Shown piece by piece: positions 5,782-8,597 of a DNA stretch of 8,597 bases. Position 1 is the first letter of the stretch. Every line of letters begins with the position of its first letter. This DNA is from Bacteroidota bacterium (GTDB lineage: Bacteria; Bacteroidota; Bacteroidia; Flavobacteriales_F; PHOS-HE28): NCBI GenBank assembly GCA_023430945.1, contig JAEYYE010000234.1, positions 1-8,597 on the forward strand. Reading direction: 5' to 3'. Under the pieces are notes generated by a model that was given only the letters and a program-made list of their open reading frames with translations, searched no databases and had not been told where the DNA came from. The position numbers and the translations under genes are program-made.

Positions 5782-8056
5782 GCACTTTTTGTGAGAAGAG
5801 GATGTACCCGAAATTCAAGCTCCACGCCCAGGGTTCGCGCAGGCCATCGAAGTAGCTCATGTTGAACCACACCGGTCCCACCGGACTTTGGTAGATCAGC
5901 GATCCGGAGCCGATGAAATAACGTTCAACGAACGCGGCCGCCGTGGTTACGCTATCACCTTCGCCACGAATGATCGGTTCGTAGGGTTGGAAGACATAAC
6001 CCTCCAAACGCAGATCGAACTTGTTGCGTGCCACCGCGATGATGGTGCGGAAACCACCGGCCACGTATTTCGGCGATCGGAATTCCTCGATGAAGTAGGT
6101 GCTGCTTTCCGGCGTTGGCTGGAATGCCGGCGAACGGATGATGGTGGCGTTGTAGTTATGGAACATCGGCATGTTGCTGTACACGCCTTCGAGCAGTAGG
6201 CCGAACCGGATGTGCCCTTTGGAGAGCAGGTATTGATCCAGCGAGATCTTCAGCAGGCCCCAATCGTGCCGCTTGCGATACCGATCGGGTACCGGTTCGA
6301 AATGGATATGTGTTTCCGTGAGCTCGTCGCCGCCGATCGCGCGCAATTCCAGCCGGAACCGCTCGCCGGCATTCGGATGCTGTTTGCGGTTGAGGCTGTT
6401 GCGTTCCAGGCGCAGCCCTGCCGTAAGATGCGTGAAATTGGTCACATCGGCCGTATCCTGGCTGGTAAAATCCAGCTCCTGGTGATAGCTGTCCTTTGTT
6501 TCGGCATACTTCAGATCGAAGTGCAGCAGCCCCTTGTTGCCGAGGCCGATGCCGCCGTTGAGTCCGCCATACACTTCGCGCATCACCACATAAGCGGGCC
6601 TGAACTCATCGAAGAAATTGGTGAAACTGCGAAAATGGTCCCAGCGGTGCAGTGTGAAGATCGGCTCGAGGTAGATCGGGAAACGCGATGAAAGATCGCC
6701 ACGCAATTTCACCTGCACCGATGAATAGAATTTGCCGAAATAGGTGATCGCTTCCGCAGAACCAGAAGTGCGGCCGAAGATGTTGTAGCGCAGCGCCGCC
6801 ATGCCCGTATTGATCGGCCGCGAGGAGAACATTCCGCCGAAACGAACTTCCAGGTCCTTCTCCGGTTTCACATGGATATCCAGATCATAGTTGCCTCTTT
6901 CCTTCACATACGTGGCCTTCGGATAGAGAAGCGAGATATTCCGATCGGCGTAAAGGCGGAAGTAGATCCCTTCCCATTGATCGAGGGTGAACGTCTTCAT
7001 GTTGGGCGAGAGAAGGCTGCGCTCCACGAAGCGCGTCTGGTCACGATCGAGGCCGTGCACCTGGAGGTCGCCGAAGATCATTTCCGGGAATTTCGATCTG
7101 AACGCTGCGCGCCGGGCTTTCATTTCCTCCCGGCTCACACGACGGCCCACCTGCGCCAGTACCTCCGGCATGCGGCTCATCGCTTCAGCATAGCCGTCGT
7201 GGATCGCCCGCGATGGATCGGAGAAATCGAACAGTGAGACCGAGGTCTTCGGCTCAATGATCACGCCTTCCTCGCAGATCACGCTGTAATCCGTTCGCTC
7301 CTGGATCATGGCGCGCAGCTGGCTCAGCAGATCGTCCTCGCTCGGCGGCGGTGCATTGAACGCCACATTACTTCCCACGATGAAGTCGGGCATGAACTCC
7401 GAATACATCACGTTGCTCGGGAAATTGTTGTAGAGCCCGCCGTCCATCATCAAACTGCCATCGATGCTGATCGGTTTGAAGTAGAAGGGATAGCTCATGC
7501 TCGCACGCACGGCCTGGCTCAGATCGCCTTTGTTGAATACCACCGATCGTTGCTGGGTGATGTCCGAAGCCACGCAACGGAACGGGACCAGCAGACTGTC
7601 CAGATCGTAATCCGCCGCCGCGGAAGGCCCTGCGAAGCCGATCATCTGTTCGAAATCGATGAGCACGGGGCTGCGCAGGTTGGTGGGAAGGGATGTCTGC
7701 AGCGCGGTATCCAGATCGAATTTCAAGGTGACCACGGAAGCATCGGGAAGGTCCTGTTTGAAATAATATTGGTGCTTCTCCTCAATGCCGCCTGCGGCCA
7801 TGATCATGAATTTCTCCGTGTGGAAGAGCGAATCGATCTCCCAGGGCGAAAGCCCTGAAGCGTACAGTGCACCAACGAGCGCGCCCATGCTGCTGCCGGT
7901 GATGTAATCGATCGGCACTTCATTCTCCTCGAGCGCCTGCAGCACACCGATGTGCGCGATGCCAGCAGCGCCACCGCCACTGAGCACAAGCCCCACCTTT
8001 TGCGCAGGGCACAGCGAGGCGATGAAAAACGCTATCAGGAATGCTGGGGATCGCAT
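5774..8056 (-). CDS. Patatin-like phospholipase with POTRA-like segment and C-terminal outer-membrane barrel
   Basis: This is a predicted serine lipid acyl hydrolase of 760 residues, exported to the outer membrane. A short signal peptide (1-18, cleavage near CPA|Q) leads into the patatin domain (about 20-230). It has the oxyanion-hole motif SGGGAAG (26-32), the nucleophile elbow GSSMG (54-58, Ser56) and the DGG motif with catalytic Asp205, so the Ser-Asp dyad is intact. Around 328-400 a POTRA-like segment begins (FGDLQVHGLDRDQTRFVERS). The remainder is a BamA/Omp85-type barrel with alternating beta-strand pattern, ending near FGYILF (Phe754) plus six further residues. The architecture resembles type Vd autotransporters such as PlpD, and this combination is common in Bacteroidota. 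Cys16 does not sit in a proper lipobox, so I do not call a lipoprotein. The ATG follows a TACATTTG promoter element by 14 nt. Substrate, and whether the enzyme domain is exposed or released, cannot be seen. Confidence 0.94.
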   Translation of the reverse strand: MRSPAFLIAFFIASLCPAQKVGLVLSGGGAAGIAHIGVLQALEENEVPIDYITGSSMGALVGALYASGLSPWEIDSLFHTEKFMIMAAGGIEEKHQYYFKQDLPDASVVTLKFDLDTALQTSLPTNLRSPVLIDFEQMIGFAGPSAAADYDLDSLLVPFRCVASDITQQRSVVFNKGDLSQAVRASMSYPFYFKPISIDGSLMMDGGLYNNFPSNVMYSEFMPDFIVGSNVAFNAPPPSEDDLLSQLRAMIQERTDYSVICEEGVIIEPKTSVSLFDFSDPSRAIHDGYAEAMSRMPEVLAQVGRRVSREEMKARRAAFRSKFPEMIFGDLQVHGLDRDQTRFVERSLLSPNMKTFTLDQWEGIYFRLYADRNISLLYPKATYVKERGNYDLDIHVKPEKDLEVRFGGMFSSRPINTGMAALRYNIFGRTSGSAEAITYFGKFYSSVQVKLRGDLSSRFPIYLEPIFTLHRWDHFRSFTNFFDEFRPAYVVMREVYGGLNGGIGLGNKGLLHFDLKYAETKDSYHQELDFTSQDTADVTNFTHLTAGLRLERNSLNRKQHPNAGERFRLELRAIGGDELTETHIHFEPVPDRYRKRHDWGLLKISLDQYLLSKGHIRFGLLLEGVYSNMPMFHNYNATIIRSPAFQPTPESSTYFIEEFRSPKYVAGGFRTIIAVARNKFDLRLEGYVFQPYEPIIRGEGDSVTTAAAFVERYFIGSGSLIYQSPVGPVWFNMSYFDGLREPWAWSLNFGYILFSQKVHE

Positions 8057-8070
8057 GAACGGTGGTCTGG

Positions 8071-8098
8071 CAAATGTAGCCAGCCACGCCTAGAGCAA
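8071..8098 (-). promoter_or_regulatory. Bacteroidota-type promoter of the patatin gene
   Basis: On the minus strand TACATTTG (8078-8071) fits the -7 consensus TAnnTTTG exactly, and TTG (8098-8096) lies 17 nt upstream, within the accepted -33 spacing. The -7 element ends 14 nt before the ATG, so the leader would be only several bases. The region between -33 and -7 contains the stop codon of the upstream substrate-binding gene, and the TTG itself is 6-8 nt beyond that stop on its downstream side as read along +, meaning it lies inside that gene's last codons. Confidence 0.75.
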
Positions 8099-8597
8099 CC
8101 CAGCCACCTTCGATCGCAATTCCTTGAAATAGGCCGGTGCCTTCAACAGCCGGCTGCCGTACCAGCTGAACATTTCACCATCAACAAGGATCGCGGGCGT
8201 ACCGGAATGCATTTCCTCGAATTCCTCCAGATGTTCTTCCTTGAAGGGGTAAGGTTCGCTGGAGAGGAAGAGCAGGTCGGTGTATCGATCCAAAACATCC
8301 TGCGGTTCGATCTCCTTATATCGTTCTTCAGAGGTGATGAAGGAATTGATGAATCCGGCGCGGGACAACATATCGGTAATGAACGTGTCGCCACCTGTCA
8401 CCATCAACGGATCGCGCCAGATGAAGTAGGCGACAGAGGGCGGAAGCCGATCGATCTTTTCAATTTCCTTGAGACCTGCGTGGAATCGATCCAAGATCTC
8501 CTTGATCATATTGATCGCTTGATCGAATGTCCCGGTGACGCGTCCGACCTCCTGGATCATGTGGCAGGCCGATGTCAGATCGCGCACATCGCTCAGC
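8090..8597 (-). CDS. BtuF-like helical-backbone substrate-binding protein (5'-truncated by window edge)
   Basis: The C-terminal 168 residues of an ABC-type substrate-binding protein of the Peripla_BP_2/TroA-like class are present. The frame is open to the window edge and a GTG at 8587 is internal, so the start lies beyond it. Features of the class are a long connecting helix at the left (LTSACHMIQEVGRVTG, then AINMIKEILDRF), a second-lobe core SVAYFIWRDPLMVTGGDTFI with TDMLSRAGF, and the terminal stretch ILVDGEMFSWYGSRLLKAP. Relatives bind cobalamin, haem or ferric siderophores in the periplasm and deliver them to a BtuCD-type importer. The ligand cannot be assigned here, and no permease or ATPase gene is within view. 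The gene ends in TAG, 33 nt before the patatin start. The two genes share a strand, but the patatin gene has its own promoter, so a functional link is doubtful. Confidence 0.85.
   Translation of the reverse strand, partial: LSDVRDLTSACHMIQEVGRVTGTFDQAINMIKEILDRFHAGLKEIEKIDRLPPSVAYFIWRDPLMVTGGDTFITDMLSRAGFINSFITSEERYKEIEPQDVLDRYTDLLFLSSEPYPFKEEHLEEFEEMHSGTPAILVDGEMFSWYGSRLLKAPAYFKELRSKVAGLL

Noticed and set aside
6212..6691. 159-codon plus-strand frame opposite the patatin barrel
   Set aside because: It is antisense to a clear gene, with no motif and no promoter or start context.
8005..8056. Lipoprotein signal for the patatin protein (Cys16)
   Set aside because: The residue before Cys16 is Leu, which does not fit the lipobox; cleavage by signal peptidase I after Ala18 fits better.

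Overview
The window looks like chromosomal DNA of a member of the Bacteroidota, probably a Flavobacteriales-like lineage with moderately high GC. The evidence is the RpoC sequence type, a DUF3467 gene directly after rpoC, a TAnnTTTG-type promoter, the near absence of Shine-Dalgarno sequences, and a patatin protein with a BamA-like barrel. The lineage call rests on remembered family features, not on a search.

Layout. Positions 1-3833 (+) hold the 3' four-fifths of rpoC (RNA polymerase beta', start outside the window). A very stable 13-bp UUCG hairpin follows, then a small DUF3467 gene. This transcription unit ends at a strong intrinsic terminator (3849-3882). Positions 3944-5227 (+) hold a CNNM/CorC-type membrane protein (DUF21, CBS pair, CorC_HlyC), apparently with its own near-leaderless promoter. 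Positions 5228-5526 form a convergent intergenic region with no convincing gene. It holds a degenerate 7-bp tandem repeat, a 14-bp direct repeat and a small palindrome, ACCTGACAGGT.

On the minus strand, read from right to left, are three genes. The first is the 3' part of a BtuF-like (helical backbone) substrate-binding protein (8090-8597). The second is a 760-residue patatin-like phospholipase with a POTRA-like segment and outer-membrane barrel (5774-8056), preceded by a good Bacteroidota promoter that reaches into the end of the upstream gene. The third is an unrecognised 84-residue ORF (5527-5781) that overlaps the patatin stop by 8 bp and is probably translationally coupled to it.

The genes do not form one pathway. 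There is a transcription-machinery operon, a membrane transport or integrity protein, and a separate cell-envelope cluster on the other strand. I found no CRISPR array, tRNA, rRNA, insertion sequence or phage genes, and no obvious new multi-gene system. The most interesting items are the rpoC-DUF3467 hairpin, the patatin-coupled small ORF, the intergenic repeats, and the striking excess of the tetranucleotide GATC on both strands.
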